Shown one piece after another: positions 54,432 through 62,266 of a stretch of DNA of 64,000 bases. Source of the DNA: Saccharothrix coeruleofusca (lineage in GTDB: Bacteria > Actinomycetota > Actinomycetes > Mycobacteriales > Pseudonocardiaceae); contig NZ_BMRG01000015.1 in the NCBI RefSeq assembly GCF_014648515.1, positions 31,620 through 95,619 on the forward strand, written 5' to 3'. Below the pieces are notes generated by a model that saw only the letters and a list, made by a program, of their open reading frames with translations, was not told the origin of the DNA and searched no databases. A program made the translations under genes and the position numbers. Position 1 is the first letter of the stretch, and each line of letters begins with the position of its first letter.

Positions 54432-55967
54432 TCACCTCCGGGAGCGGGCCGGTGTCCGGAGCAAGCGGGAGGCCAGCGCGGTGAAGCCGGCGGAACGCCG
54501 GTTCCGGGCAGGCAGGCCGCCCGCGACGGCGTCGGCGATGAGCGAGCCCACCGTCTCCCTGGCGCAGGCCCGGTTGGCCCCGATGCCGCCGCTGGCCCCG
54601 CGCTTGATCCAGCCGACGACGTAGGTGCCCGGCAGTCCCCGCACGCGCCCGGCGGAGTGCGGGACGGTGCCGGTGCGCTCGTCGAAGGGCAGGCCGGGCA
54701 ACGGCTTCCCGCGTTGGCCGACCGCCCGGACGAGCAGCCCAGCCGCGATCTCGACCTCGCCTGCCGGGCCGGTGGCGCGCAGCCCGCGCACCCGGTCGTC
54801 GCCGACGACCTCCACGGGCTCGGAGTGGAAGCGCAGCACGACGCGCCGCTTTCCGGGCGCGGGCGGGGCGGACCAGTCGACGGCGCGCCGCGTGAGGCCG
54901 CGCAGCAGCCCCGCCTTGTCCGCGGGCGCGGCGGCGTCGATGGCCCTCAGCGCGCGGTGGTCCTCGGCGTCGACCACCACTTCGACGTCGTCCCGCTCGA
55001 TGAGGGCGAGCAGTTCCGACCTGGTGCAGGCGGCGGCCTCCGGGTCGCGCCGCCCCAGCAGCACGATCTCGCGGACCTCGCTCGCCCGCAACCGGGCCAG
55101 TGCGTGCGGCGCGATGGCGGTGCCCGCCAGCGCGGCCGGATCGGCGGTGAGGACGCGGGCCACGTCCAGGGCGACGTTGCCGTTGCCCACCACGACCACG
55201 CGCCCGGCCGACAGGTCCACCGCGTCGGCGGGCACCTCGGGATGGCCGTTGTACCAGGCCACCACGGTCGTGGCGGCGAGGCTGCCCGGCAGGTCCTCGC
55301 CGGGCACGCCGAGCGCGCGGGGCGAGGGCGCACCGACGGCGTAGACCACCGCGTCGTGCCGCGCCGCCAACTCCTCGGGGGTGACGTCCCGGCCCACCTC
55401 CACGCCCAGTCGCAGGCGCAGCCGGGGGTGGTCGTGGAAGCGGGCGAAGCTCTCGCCGATCTTCCGCGTCGCCGGGTGGTCGGGCGCCACGCCGTAGCGG
55501 ACCAGGCCGCCCGCGGCCGGCAGGCGGTCGATGAGGGTGACCCTGGCGTTGGTGTGCAGCAGCAGGTCCTGCACGGTGTACATGCCCGCGGGCCCGGAGC
55601 CCACCACCGCCACGTCCAGCGGCGCGAAGTCGGCGGGGATCGCGCGGGCGAACACCGGTGGCCCCCAGGCGTGGAAGTTCGGCGCGGGGTCGGCCGCTTC
55701 CGCGATCGGGTCGCGGTCGGCGTAGTAGTCGGCGTTGAGCCGCGCGTAGGTCTTGAGCGGCCCGGTCAGCGCGTCCACGGGGAGGATCGCGTCGACGGGG
55801 CAGGCGTCCGCGCACGCGCCGCAGTCGATGCAGGCCCGCGGGTCGACGTGGAGCATCTCGGTGGTGCCGAAGTCCGGCTCGCCCGGCGCGGGGTGGATGC
55901 AGTTGACCGGGCAGACCGCCACGCAGGAGGCGTCGCCGCAGCAGTTCTGGGTGATCGCGAAGGCCAT
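54432..55967 (-). CDS. Ferredoxin-ferredoxin:NADP+ reductase fusion (FprB-like)
   Basis: 511 residues. The N-terminal 7Fe-type ferredoxin (1-75) has cysteines in NCCGDASCVAVCPVNCIHP and CIDCGACADACPVDA. It is joined to an adrenodoxin-reductase-like flavoprotein with FAD motif VVGSGPAGMYTVQDLL (about 118-133), NADPH motif VVGNGNVALDVARV (about 252-265), and a C-terminal WIKRGASGGIGANRAC. It shuttles electrons from NADPH to the adjacent diiron oxygenase (6-base gap, same operon) or to P450s. Confidence 0.93.
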   Translation of the reverse strand: MAFAITQNCCGDASCVAVCPVNCIHPAPGEPDFGTTEMLHVDPRACIDCGACADACPVDAILPVDALTGPLKTYARLNADYYADRDPIAEAADPAPNFHAWGPPVFARAIPADFAPLDVAVVGSGPAGMYTVQDLLLHTNARVTLIDRLPAAGGLVRYGVAPDHPATRKIGESFARFHDHPRLRLRLGVEVGRDVTPEELAARHDAVVYAVGAPSPRALGVPGEDLPGSLAATTVVAWYNGHPEVPADAVDLSAGRVVVVGNGNVALDVARVLTADPAALAGTAIAPHALARLRASEVREIVLLGRRDPEAAACTRSELLALIERDDVEVVVDAEDHRALRAIDAAAPADKAGLLRGLTRRAVDWSAPPAPGKRRVVLRFHSEPVEVVGDDRVRGLRATGPAGEVEIAAGLLVRAVGQRGKPLPGLPFDERTGTVPHSAGRVRGLPGTYVVGWIKRGASGGIGANRACARETVGSLIADAVAGGLPARNRRSAGFTALASRLLRTPARSRR

Positions 55968-55973
55968 GGCCGC

Positions 55974-56885
55974 TCAGATCAGGTTGGCGCGCTTGTAGAA
56001 CCAGGTCGCCGCCCTGGTGAGCAGACCGGCGGAGGCGAGGAAGTCCATCAGTCCCGCGCAGCTGGACCGCAGCATCGACTTGTGGTGCTCGTTGGCCCTG
56101 GCCTCGCGCAGCGCCCGTGCGGTGTCGAGCCCGGCGTTGGCGTAGACCTTGGCGCTCACCATGTTGGTGACGATGCAATAGGCGGCCATGGCCACCACCA
56201 GTGCGTTGAACCGCCTGCGCAGCGGACCCGCTCCACGCAGCCGCTCCCTGGTCTCCGCGCGGGCGAACTTCATGTGCCGCGACTCCTCGACCACGTGGAT
56301 GTTGTTGATGGTGCGCACGAAGGGCGCCACCCGCTCGTCGCGCATCCAGTCCCGCTGCATGACGTCGAGGACCTCCTCGGCGACCAGGATCGCCGCGTAG
56401 GCGGCCTCCCCTCGGGCGAGGGTCTTGAACGCGCGGCCCAGTTCGACCGCGAGCCTGCGCGGCCGGTAGGCGGGAGCGCCCAGCTTCGCGGCGCCGCGCG
56501 CGAACATGATGGAGTGCCTGCACTCGTCGGCGACCTCGGTCAGCGCCCACTGGAAGGCCGGGTCGGTCGGGTCCTTGGCGTAGAAGTCCCGCAGCACCAT
56601 CTGCTGCAGGATCATCTCGAACCAGATGCCGGTGCAGGCGACCGAGGCCGCCTCCTGGCGGGTCAGCTCGCGCTGCTGCTCGGGGGTCATCTCGGCCCAG
56701 TAGGACGTCCCGTACAGCGTGCTCCACTCCGGACTCGTGCCGTGGTGGCGCGGGTCGAGCGGGGTGTGCCAGTCGACTTCGCGGACCGGGTCGTAGGACA
56801 GCGCCCGCGACGAGTCCAGCAACCTGCGCGCCATCGCCCGGCGCTCGGACGCGCCCGCTCGGTCGTGGGTGTCGGCACTGGTCAT
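55974..56885 (-). CDS. AurF-family diiron N-oxygenase-like protein
   Basis: 303 residues. Four-helix diiron core with carboxylate/His ligands: Glu in RQEAAS, ExxH in EVADECRHS (about 130), Glu in VAEEVLD, and ExxxH in VVEESRHMKF (about 217). AurF oxidises p-aminobenzoate to p-nitrobenzoate; many homologues have other substrates. Genes next to a ferredoxin-reductase fusion supply its electrons. An isolated pair in the mycobacterial style may act on lipids or amines. ATG 56885. Confidence 0.88.
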   Translation of the reverse strand: MTSADTHDRAGASERRAMARRLLDSSRALSYDPVREVDWHTPLDPRHHGTSPEWSTLYGTSYWAEMTPEQQRELTRQEAASVACTGIWFEMILQQMVLRDFYAKDPTDPAFQWALTEVADECRHSIMFARGAAKLGAPAYRPRRLAVELGRAFKTLARGEAAYAAILVAEEVLDVMQRDWMRDERVAPFVRTINNIHVVEESRHMKFARAETRERLRGAGPLRRRFNALVVAMAAYCIVTNMVSAKVYANAGLDTARALREARANEHHKSMLRSSCAGLMDFLASAGLLTRAATWFYKRANLI

Positions 56886-56903
56886 GACGGCTCCCTGAAT
56901 TAA

Positions 56904-56935
56904 TGTTACCTGCCGTAACAGTTACCTAAGGTAAC
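56904..56935 (-). promoter_or_regulatory. Tandem operators upstream of the diiron oxygenase
   Basis: TGTTAC-N5-GTAACA (56904-56920) and perfect GTTACCTAAGGTAAC (56921-56935) abut, about 16 bases centre to centre, 19-50 bases upstream of the start. They lie in a short AT-rich island and look like TetR-family sites. No TetR gene adjoins. Confidence 0.7.
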
Positions 56936-57015
56936 ATCAATCATCCGTTCGCGCACCACCCGTCGCACAGCGGGCGGGCGCTCCGCCGGGGGTTGACGCG
57001 CACCGGGCGCGTTGG

Positions 57016-57048
57016 CATGGTCTGAACCAGTTGGTGAGAGCGCTCTCA
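57016..57048 (+). promoter_or_regulatory. DasR-like (dre) and LacI-type sites before the secreted protease
   Basis: TGGTCTGAACCA (57018-57029) differs by two bases from the symmetrical DasR core TGGTCTAGACCA. Next to it is TGAGAGCGCTCTCA (57035-57048), a perfect palindrome of the LacI family, close to the cellobiose CebR box TGGGAGCGCTCCCA. They end 67 bases before the start codon. Confidence 0.55.
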
Positions 57049-57115
57049 GCACCTGTTCGGGCGCGCGCGGCCATCAGCCCCGCGCGCCCCCCTGCGAACG
57101 GAGGTACGCGAGCTC

Positions 57116-58258
57116 ATGGCAACGTTGACACGAGTCGTCGCGGTCGCCGCGCTGCTGATCGGCACGGCCACCGCGCAAGCCCCCGCGGCCGGGGCCGCCC
57201 CCGAGCCGTCCCCCCAGCTGTCCCCCGGCCTGGTCTCCGCCATGCGGACGGCGTTCGGGCTGACCGAGCAGCAGGCCCTCACCCGGATCGCGAGAGAGGC
57301 CAGGGCCACCCAGCTCGCCCCCGCCGCCCAAGCGGCGGCGGGCAGCGCCTTCGCCGGGAGCTGGTTCGACCAGGACAGCGGCGAGCTCGTGGTCGCGGTG
57401 ACCGACCACGCCGCCGCCGAGCGCGTGCGGGCCCGCGGCGCACGGGCGCACCTGGCGCCCAGGACCGCCGCCGAGCTGGACGCGGTGCAGGACAAGGTCG
57501 ACGCGCTGTCGGCCGCGGGCGGCGTCCCCACCGCGGTGTCCAGCTGGCACCCCGACCCGCGCACCGGCGAACTGGTGGTCAACGTCCAGGAGGGCGAGCA
57601 GCCCTCCGAGGTGGCCCGGTTCCTGGACCGCGCCAAGGAGTTCGGCCCGATCCGGGTCAACACCGAGGGGGTCGCGGCGCCGGTGCCGTTCGCCGCGGGC
57701 ACCGTCGGCGGCGACCCGTACTACACCGGCAACGTCCGGTGCTCGATCGGCTTCTCCGTGCACGGCGGCTACGTCACCGCGGGCCACTGCGGACGGCCCG
57801 GCTCCCAGGTCTACGGCTGGGACCGCTCCTGGCAGGGCGAGTTCGTCGGGTCGTCCTTCCCCGGCAACGACTACGCGTGGGTGCGCACCGGCGGCGGCTG
57901 GTGGAACGTGCCGGTGGTGCTCGGCTGGGGCAAGGTGAGCGACGCGCTGGTGCGCGGCTCCTGGGAGGCGCCGGTGGGCACCTCGGTCTGCCGCTCCGGG
58001 TCGACGACGCAGTGGCACTGCGGTGTGATCCAGAGCCGCAACGAGACCATCCACTACGCCGAGGGCGACGTGCACCAGATGGCGGGCACCAGCGTGTGCG
58101 CCGAGGGCGGTGACTCGGGCGGCTCGTTCATCACCGGCGACCAGGCCCAGGGCGTGACCTCCGGCGGGTACGGCAACTGCTCGTCGGGCGGGCGGACCTG
58201 GTTCCAGCCGATCAACGAGATCCTGTCCACCTACGGCCTGACCCTGCTCACGGCCTGA
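57116..58258 (+). CDS. Secreted streptogrisin-like serine protease (S1, alpha-lytic type)
   Basis: 380 residues. A signal peptide (about 1-27) and an alpha-lytic prodomain (about 40-190, LTEQQALTRIAREARA and TGELVVNVQ) precede the mature chymotrypsin-fold protease. The catalytic triad is His in TAGHCG (about 224), Asp in GNDYAWV (about 253) and Ser in GDSGGS (about 336), with three disulfide pairs expected. The prodomain acts as folding chaperone. Prodomain length puts it in the streptogrisin A/B/D group. Confidence 0.95.
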   Translation: MATLTRVVAVAALLIGTATAQAPAAGAAPEPSPQLSPGLVSAMRTAFGLTEQQALTRIAREARATQLAPAAQAAAGSAFAGSWFDQDSGELVVAVTDHAAAERVRARGARAHLAPRTAAELDAVQDKVDALSAAGGVPTAVSSWHPDPRTGELVVNVQEGEQPSEVARFLDRAKEFGPIRVNTEGVAAPVPFAAGTVGGDPYYTGNVRCSIGFSVHGGYVTAGHCGRPGSQVYGWDRSWQGEFVGSSFPGNDYAWVRTGGGWWNVPVVLGWGKVSDALVRGSWEAPVGTSVCRSGSTTQWHCGVIQSRNETIHYAEGDVHQMAGTSVCAEGGDSGGSFITGDQAQGVTSGGYGNCSSGGRTWFQPINEILSTYGLTLLTA

Positions 58259-58265
58259 TCACGTG

Positions 58266-58301
58266 TCCGGGGTGGTCCTCGTCGTCGGGGACCACCCCGG
58301 A
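58266..58301. terminator. Terminator hairpin after the protease gene
   Basis: 13-bp arms TCCGGGGTGGTCC (58266-58278) and its complement (58289-58301), with a 10-base loop. Confidence 0.75.
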
Positions 58302-58329
58302 CCGTACGACCGGGGCCGTCGGGAGGCCG

Positions 58330-58698
58330 TCAGGTGGACACCAGCCGCACCGCGGCGATGGCCTCGTCCACCGTCGGGTGCAGCGCGAGCGTCCCGTCGA
58401 CCTGGCTGACCCGCAGCGGGCGCAGCACGCTGCGGGTGTTCGCCACGACGGCGAAGGCGATCCCCAGCCTGTTCGCCCGGTGGTGGGCGTTGATGAGCAC
58501 GGCGATGCCCGACGAGCCCATGAAGTCCACGGCGGTCAGGTCCAGCACGACCGCGACCGGCTTGCGGGCGAAGGCGGATTCGACCTCGGCCGAGGCCGCC
58601 CGGTGGGTTTCCGCGTCGAGCACGCCGGACACGCGGATCGCCAGGATGGGGCCTGGCAGCTCGTCGGTGGTGGCGCGAAGGGGGATGCGCTCGTTCAA
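58330..58698 (-). CDS. STAS-domain anti-anti-sigma factor
   Basis: 122 residues. SpoIIAA/RsbV-like: the phosphorylatable Ser is in VDFMGSSGIAVL (about 65-76), after VAVVLDLTAV. It frees a sigma factor from its anti-sigma kinase. TTG 58698 is the start because GGAGAG lies seven bases upstream and a shorter N-terminus is normal. It has its own SigB/SigF-type promoter. No anti-sigma kinase gene lies adjacent. Confidence 0.88.
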   Translation of the reverse strand: MNERIPLRATTDELPGPILAIRVSGVLDAETHRAASAEVESAFARKPVAVVLDLTAVDFMGSSGIAVLINAHHRANRLGIAFAVVANTRSVLRPLRVSQVDGTLALHPTVDEAIAAVRLVST

Positions 58699-58826
58699 GT
58701 CGGGCTCTCCTCGTCGGTGGAGACCACGGCGTACATCATTCGAGCACAATGCCTGACCCGAATACATCTCCGCAGCTGTCGGCATTACGCCGGGTGCGCA
58801 ACCGACCTTACACGGGGTGGTCGCCC

Positions 58827-58851
58827 TTACCCCGTAATCGGTTTTTCAAAC
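58827..58851 (-). promoter_or_regulatory. SigB/SigF-type promoter of the STAS gene
   Basis: GTTT (58851-58848), 15 bases, GGGTAA (58832-58827). This matches the general-stress/sporulation sigma consensus GTTT-N14-16-GGGTA closely, about 130 bases upstream of the STAS start. Confidence 0.7.
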
Positions 58852-58879
58852 CCACCGTCGGCTGAGGGACGCCTGCCGC

Positions 58880-59041
58880 TCAGTCCGGCGGTTCAACCGC
58901 ACCGGCCTCCTCGGTGACGTCCTGCGAGGTCGGCGTGTCCCGCGGCACCGCGGGCACGTCAACGTCCAACTGCTCCAGGTGCGGGGTGCCCGGTGGACGC
59001 GGCGCCTCGGGGCTCAGCGGCGCGTCGTCGGATTCGGTCAT
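58880..59041 (-). CDS. Small acidic disordered protein, 53 residues
   Basis: From ATG 59041 to 58880, 52 bases downstream of the YbdK-like ligase and on its strand. Pro/Asp/Glu/Thr-rich and without Cys or Trp (MTESDDAPLSPEAP..., TPTSQDVTEEAG). Codon third positions keep the genome bias, so it is probably translated. Whether it is a substrate of the ligase, a partner, or unrelated is not known. Confidence 0.5.
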   Translation of the reverse strand: MTESDDAPLSPEAPRPPGTPHLEQLDVDVPAVPRDTPTSQDVTEEAGAVEPPD

Positions 59042-59093
59042 GAGGACGGTCCACCTCCTGCTTCGCGATGACGGTTTCCCGGCCCCCGCGGTG

Positions 59094-60239
59094 TCACGCC
59101 GCGGTTTCCGGTGCGCAGTCCTGCAAGGTGTGTCGGCCCAGGACGGTCACGACGTCCTCCAGGCTCCCCCGCCGACGCAGCGCCCGCCGCTGCCGGACGG
59201 CGCCGTTGCCGTCGTGCAGCACCCTGGTGAGCAGGGTGTTCACCTCGCGCAGTTCCCCGGCTTCCCGCAGCACCGGCCGGACGTGGCGCAGCAGCGCGCG
59301 CAGCAGTTGGACGGTCGGGACGCGGCGGCTGGCGAACAGGTCGATCCCCTTGCCCCCGATGCCGTCGCGGGCCGCGCGCCAGTAAGCCGCGCGCAGCGCC
59401 GCGTCGCTGATCGGCAGCGCCGTCTCGCCCCGGCCGACGGCCCGGACGGCGGTGGTCACCAGCGCGCGCACCAGCGCGGCCAGCAGCACCGACTCGTCCA
59501 CCGTGGCGGGCACGTCGGCCACCCGGACCTCGACGGTGGGCAGGTGCGCCGAGGGCCTGGCGTCCCAGTAGAGCATCCCCGCGTCCAGCAGCGTCCCGCT
59601 GTCCACGAGCATGTCGAGCACGGCGTCGTAGTGGTCGGCGCTGGTGAAGTAGGGCGGCGCGCCGGAGCAGGGCCACCGGCCGGTGAGCACCGAGCGCCAG
59701 CTGGCGTAGCCGGTGTCCACGCCCTGGTGGATCGGCGAGTTGGCGGTCAGCGCCAGCAGCACCGGCAGCCAGGGCCGCAGGTGGTTGCAGACCTGCACGG
59801 CGGTCTCCCGGTCCGGCACGGCGACGTGCACGTGGCAGCCGCACACGCCGTGCTCGGCGGCCAGCAGCCCGTACTCCTGGCCGATGCGGCGGTAGCGCGG
59901 GGTGGCGGTGAGCGGCTGGCGGGCGGGCCCGGTCGGGGGAGCCCCGACCGCCAGCAGCCGCCCACCCGCCCGCAGCGCCGCCGCCGCGGCCGCCGAGCGG
60001 GCCGCCAGCAGGTGCTCGCGCACGTCGCGCGTCCCCCGGCACACCGGGGTGTTGCTCTCCACCTGGACTCGGGTCAGCTCGGGCTGGAGGTCCACGCCGA
60101 ACCCGCGCGCCAGCCCGACGACCTCACCGCCCAGCGGCAGGGGCAGACCGGTGTCGGGGGCGACGACGAGGAACTCCTCCTCCACCCCGATGGTCGGCAG
60201 GTCGGCGGCGCGGGTGGTCGGGGAACCGGAGTCGGTCAT
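59094..60239 (-). CDS. YbdK-like carboxylate-amine ligase (GCS2 family)
   Basis: 381 residues. Glutamate-cysteine ligase 2 fold. Marks are TIGVEEEFLVV (about 16-26), QVESNTPVC (about 58-66), HGVCGCHVHVAVPD (about 130-143, metal/nucleotide site), and VEVRVADVPAT. YbdK forms gamma-glutamyl-type bonds weakly; actinobacterial homologues are stress-induced. ATG 60239. Flanked by two small genes on the same strand. Confidence 0.92.
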   Translation of the reverse strand: MTDSGSPTTRAADLPTIGVEEEFLVVAPDTGLPLPLGGEVVGLARGFGVDLQPELTRVQVESNTPVCRGTRDVREHLLAARSAAAAAALRAGGRLLAVGAPPTGPARQPLTATPRYRRIGQEYGLLAAEHGVCGCHVHVAVPDRETAVQVCNHLRPWLPVLLALTANSPIHQGVDTGYASWRSVLTGRWPCSGAPPYFTSADHYDAVLDMLVDSGTLLDAGMLYWDARPSAHLPTVEVRVADVPATVDESVLLAALVRALVTTAVRAVGRGETALPISDAALRAAYWRAARDGIGGKGIDLFASRRVPTVQLLRALLRHVRPVLREAGELREVNTLLTRVLHDGNGAVRQRRALRRRGSLEDVVTVLGRHTLQDCAPETAA

Positions 60240-60389
60240 GCTGTCCTCATGGGTTGACGTGGGGTGCCCGCCCGTCCTCGGGCGGCTCACCGGGACGAGG
60301 TCGCACCTGGTCGGAAGAAGGCGGCGGGACCGCCCTGGAAAGGGGTCCGCGCGGGCGGACCCGCCCGAGCGGGACACGGCCCGCGTCGG

Positions 60390-60629
60390 TCAAGCCGTCG
60401 GGCCGGGGTCCGCCCAGGAGTCGTCCACCAGGACTTCGACGATGTTCGCGGCGTCCAGCACGACCACGCTGCGGTCGGGCCTGCGCACCGGCACCCAGTG
60501 CCGCGCGGTCTCCGGGTCGACCACGGGCGTCCCGCTGATCACACCGCGCAGGAAGGGGGCCGGGTCCAGCACGTCCGGGTTGAGGTAGGTGACGATCGCG
60601 CCGCGGGCGGGGCGAGGGGTGGGAGCCAT
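60390..60629 (-). CDS. Small protein, 79 residues
   Basis: From ATG 60629. Short basic N-terminus (APTPRPARGAIVTY), then a compact alpha/beta pattern ending acidic (VEVLVDDSWADP). 150 bases upstream of the YbdK gene and after the SigB/SigF-like promoter, so it leads the operon. Family not recognised. Confidence 0.65.
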   Translation of the reverse strand: MAPTPRPARGAIVTYLNPDVLDPAPFLRGVISGTPVVDPETARHWVPVRRPDRSVVVLDAANIVEVLVDDSWADPGPTA

Positions 60630-60685
60630 GGGCGAGGTCCTTCGTGCACCGGGGAACCGCGCCGACTGCTTGACGCCCCGGTCGA

Positions 60686-60709
60686 GTACCCGCACCGCGC
60701 CGCCGCAAC
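60686..60709 (-). promoter_or_regulatory. SigB/SigF-type promoter of the YbdK operon
   Basis: GTTG (60709-60706), 14 bases, GGGTAC (60691-60686), 57 bases upstream of the first start. Confidence 0.65.
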
Positions 60710-60772
60710 CGCCCGTCCCCGGATGAAAGGGACGGATGTTCCCCCTCGGGATGCGAAGTGCTGTCACGTGTT

Positions 60773-60797
60773 GTTATGTTGCGATTCCGGTGGGTCG
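60773..60797 (+). promoter_or_regulatory. SigB/SigF-type promoter of the STAS-ANTAR-GAF gene
   Basis: GTTA (60773-60776), 15 bases, GGGTCG (60792-60797), 52 bases before the start; weaker match than the other two. Confidence 0.5.
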
Positions 60798-60849
60798 GGT
60801 CCAACAGCGTGGCGCGCCTCGTCATCGCTACGACCTGTGGGGAAACTTC

Positions 60850-62208
60850 ATGGCCTTTGCTTCCAGGGTGCTGCGGGTCGCTCCGGAACCGGCGGTCCGC
60901 TCGTCCGTCGCCGTTCTGGTGGTGATCGGCGAGATCGACGCCGTGACCGTCGACTCGTTCCGGCACGAGCTGATCTCCTTCGTCGACGCCCACGATGACG
61001 ACGTGATCGTGGACATGAGCGATGTGCGGCTCATCGTCGCGGCCGGGGTCCGGGCGCTGCTGCGCACCGCCGACCACCTGTCCGGCAGCGGTCGGCGGCT
61101 GCGGCTGGTCTGCGGCCCGGAGGTGCAGCGCACCCTGCACGCGGCACGGGTCGCCGACGTGCTGGAGGTCTTCGAGCGCCGCAGCGCGGCCGTGGGCGCC
61201 CAGCACGCCGCCCTGCACCGCGCCGCCGCCTCCCCGGTCCTCGACGGGCAGCAGCCCGAGGAAGTGGACCGGCTGCGCCGCGAGGTCGCCGACCTGCGGG
61301 CCAAGCTGCGCACCCGCCCGCTGATGGCGCACGCGCTGGGCATCCTCCGGGAGCGCTACCGGCTGGCCGACGAGGAGACCGCCCGGCGGCTGCTGGGCGA
61401 GTCCTCGCAGCGGTTCAACGTCAAGATGCGCGTGCTGGCCGACGCGCTGGTCAACGCACCGCGTCCGACCTCGGTCGACGCCGCGCTGTGGTTCCCCGGC
61501 CGCACCAGGCTGCCCGCTCCGCGCTCGGTGCTCACCCCGGTGGACCGGGGGCGCGGTCTGACGCCCCGGACGCTGCTGGCGTCGCTGCTGGACGCGGCGC
61601 TGTCGTGCACCGGGGCCACGGCGGGCTGCGTGCACCACGTCGAGCACGGGACCGAGGAGCTGCGACTGGAGCGGCACCAGGGGTTGACCGCCGAACTGGT
61701 CGAGGTTCTCGCCCACGTCCTGGGCGGGGAGGTGCCGTGCGCGGTGGCGCTGCGCGACCGGTCATCCGTGGTCGTCCCCGACGTCGCCGCCCACCCCGCT
61801 CTGGCGGGCCACCCCGTGCAGGGGCTGATGGTGCGGGCCGGTGTCCGGGCGGTGCGCAGCACACCGGTGCTCACTCCCTCCGGGCAGTGCCTGGCCGTGG
61901 TGTCCACCTGCCATCCCCGAGCGGGTCACGTCCCGACCGCGGACGAACTGGCCCGCCTGGAGGCCCTGGCCGCCGAGGCGGGCCGGTGGTTGCAGTGGCA
62001 CCAGCGCACCACCGTCCTGGACGCGCTGGAACACCTGCACCAGCGCGCGCGGCAGCAGGCGGAACCGGCCGCTCCCCCGCCGCGGCGGGTCGGCTCCACC
62101 GTGCACCCGCCGCGACAGCGCCGCCCCGACCACAGCTCGGCCCACCACCGCCTCCCCACCCCCGAAGCACCGGCAAGTACTACCCGACCCGCCTCCGGCG
62201 GCCGGTAA
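60850..62208 (+). CDS. STAS-ANTAR-GAF regulatory protein
   Basis: 452 residues. Three sensory/output modules: STAS (about 10-105; VVIGEIDAVTVDSF, VIVDMSDVRLIVAAGVRAL), ANTAR RNA-binding anti-terminator region (about 140-205, LMAHALGILRERYRLADEETARRLLGESSQR), and GAF (about 235-390). In the STAS the phospho-Ser position reads LIVAAGV, with Ala, so it is not phosphorylated by an RsbW-type kinase. ANTAR outputs bind hairpins in mRNA. The C-terminal tail (about 405-452) is low-complexity and ends with the repeat-encoded APASTTRPA. Confidence 0.88.
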   Translation: MAFASRVLRVAPEPAVRSSVAVLVVIGEIDAVTVDSFRHELISFVDAHDDDVIVDMSDVRLIVAAGVRALLRTADHLSGSGRRLRLVCGPEVQRTLHAARVADVLEVFERRSAAVGAQHAALHRAAASPVLDGQQPEEVDRLRREVADLRAKLRTRPLMAHALGILRERYRLADEETARRLLGESSQRFNVKMRVLADALVNAPRPTSVDAALWFPGRTRLPAPRSVLTPVDRGRGLTPRTLLASLLDAALSCTGATAGCVHHVEHGTEELRLERHQGLTAELVEVLAHVLGGEVPCAVALRDRSSVVVPDVAAHPALAGHPVQGLMVRAGVRAVRSTPVLTPSGQCLAVVSTCHPRAGHVPTADELARLEALAAEAGRWLQWHQRTTVLDALEHLHQRARQQAEPAAPPPRRVGSTVHPPRQRRPDHSSAHHRLPTPEAPASTTRPASGGR

Positions 62209-62266
62209 CTACAACCCGGCGTCCCGAACGCTCGGTTCGCGGTGCCGGAACGCTCGGTTCGCGGGG
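62172..62266 (+). repeat. Dispersed intergenic repeat, copy 3
   Basis: GGCAAGTACTACCCGACCCG (from 62172), a spacer ending ACCCGGCGTCC, then two monomers GAACGCTCGGTTCGCGG (62226 and 62248). The first 36 bases are the last codons of the STAS-ANTAR-GAF gene. It abuts the stop of the convergent MFS gene. Confidence 0.8.

Noticed and set aside
54657-56903. Plus-strand open frame antisense to the oxygenase/reductase pair
   Set aside because: No recognisable motif; both opposite genes have clear domains and cofactor motifs.
58880-60239. RiPP precursor and maturation enzyme
   Set aside because: The 53-residue product has no Cys, core-like tail or protease site, and GCS2 ligases are mostly stress enzymes; too weak to call.
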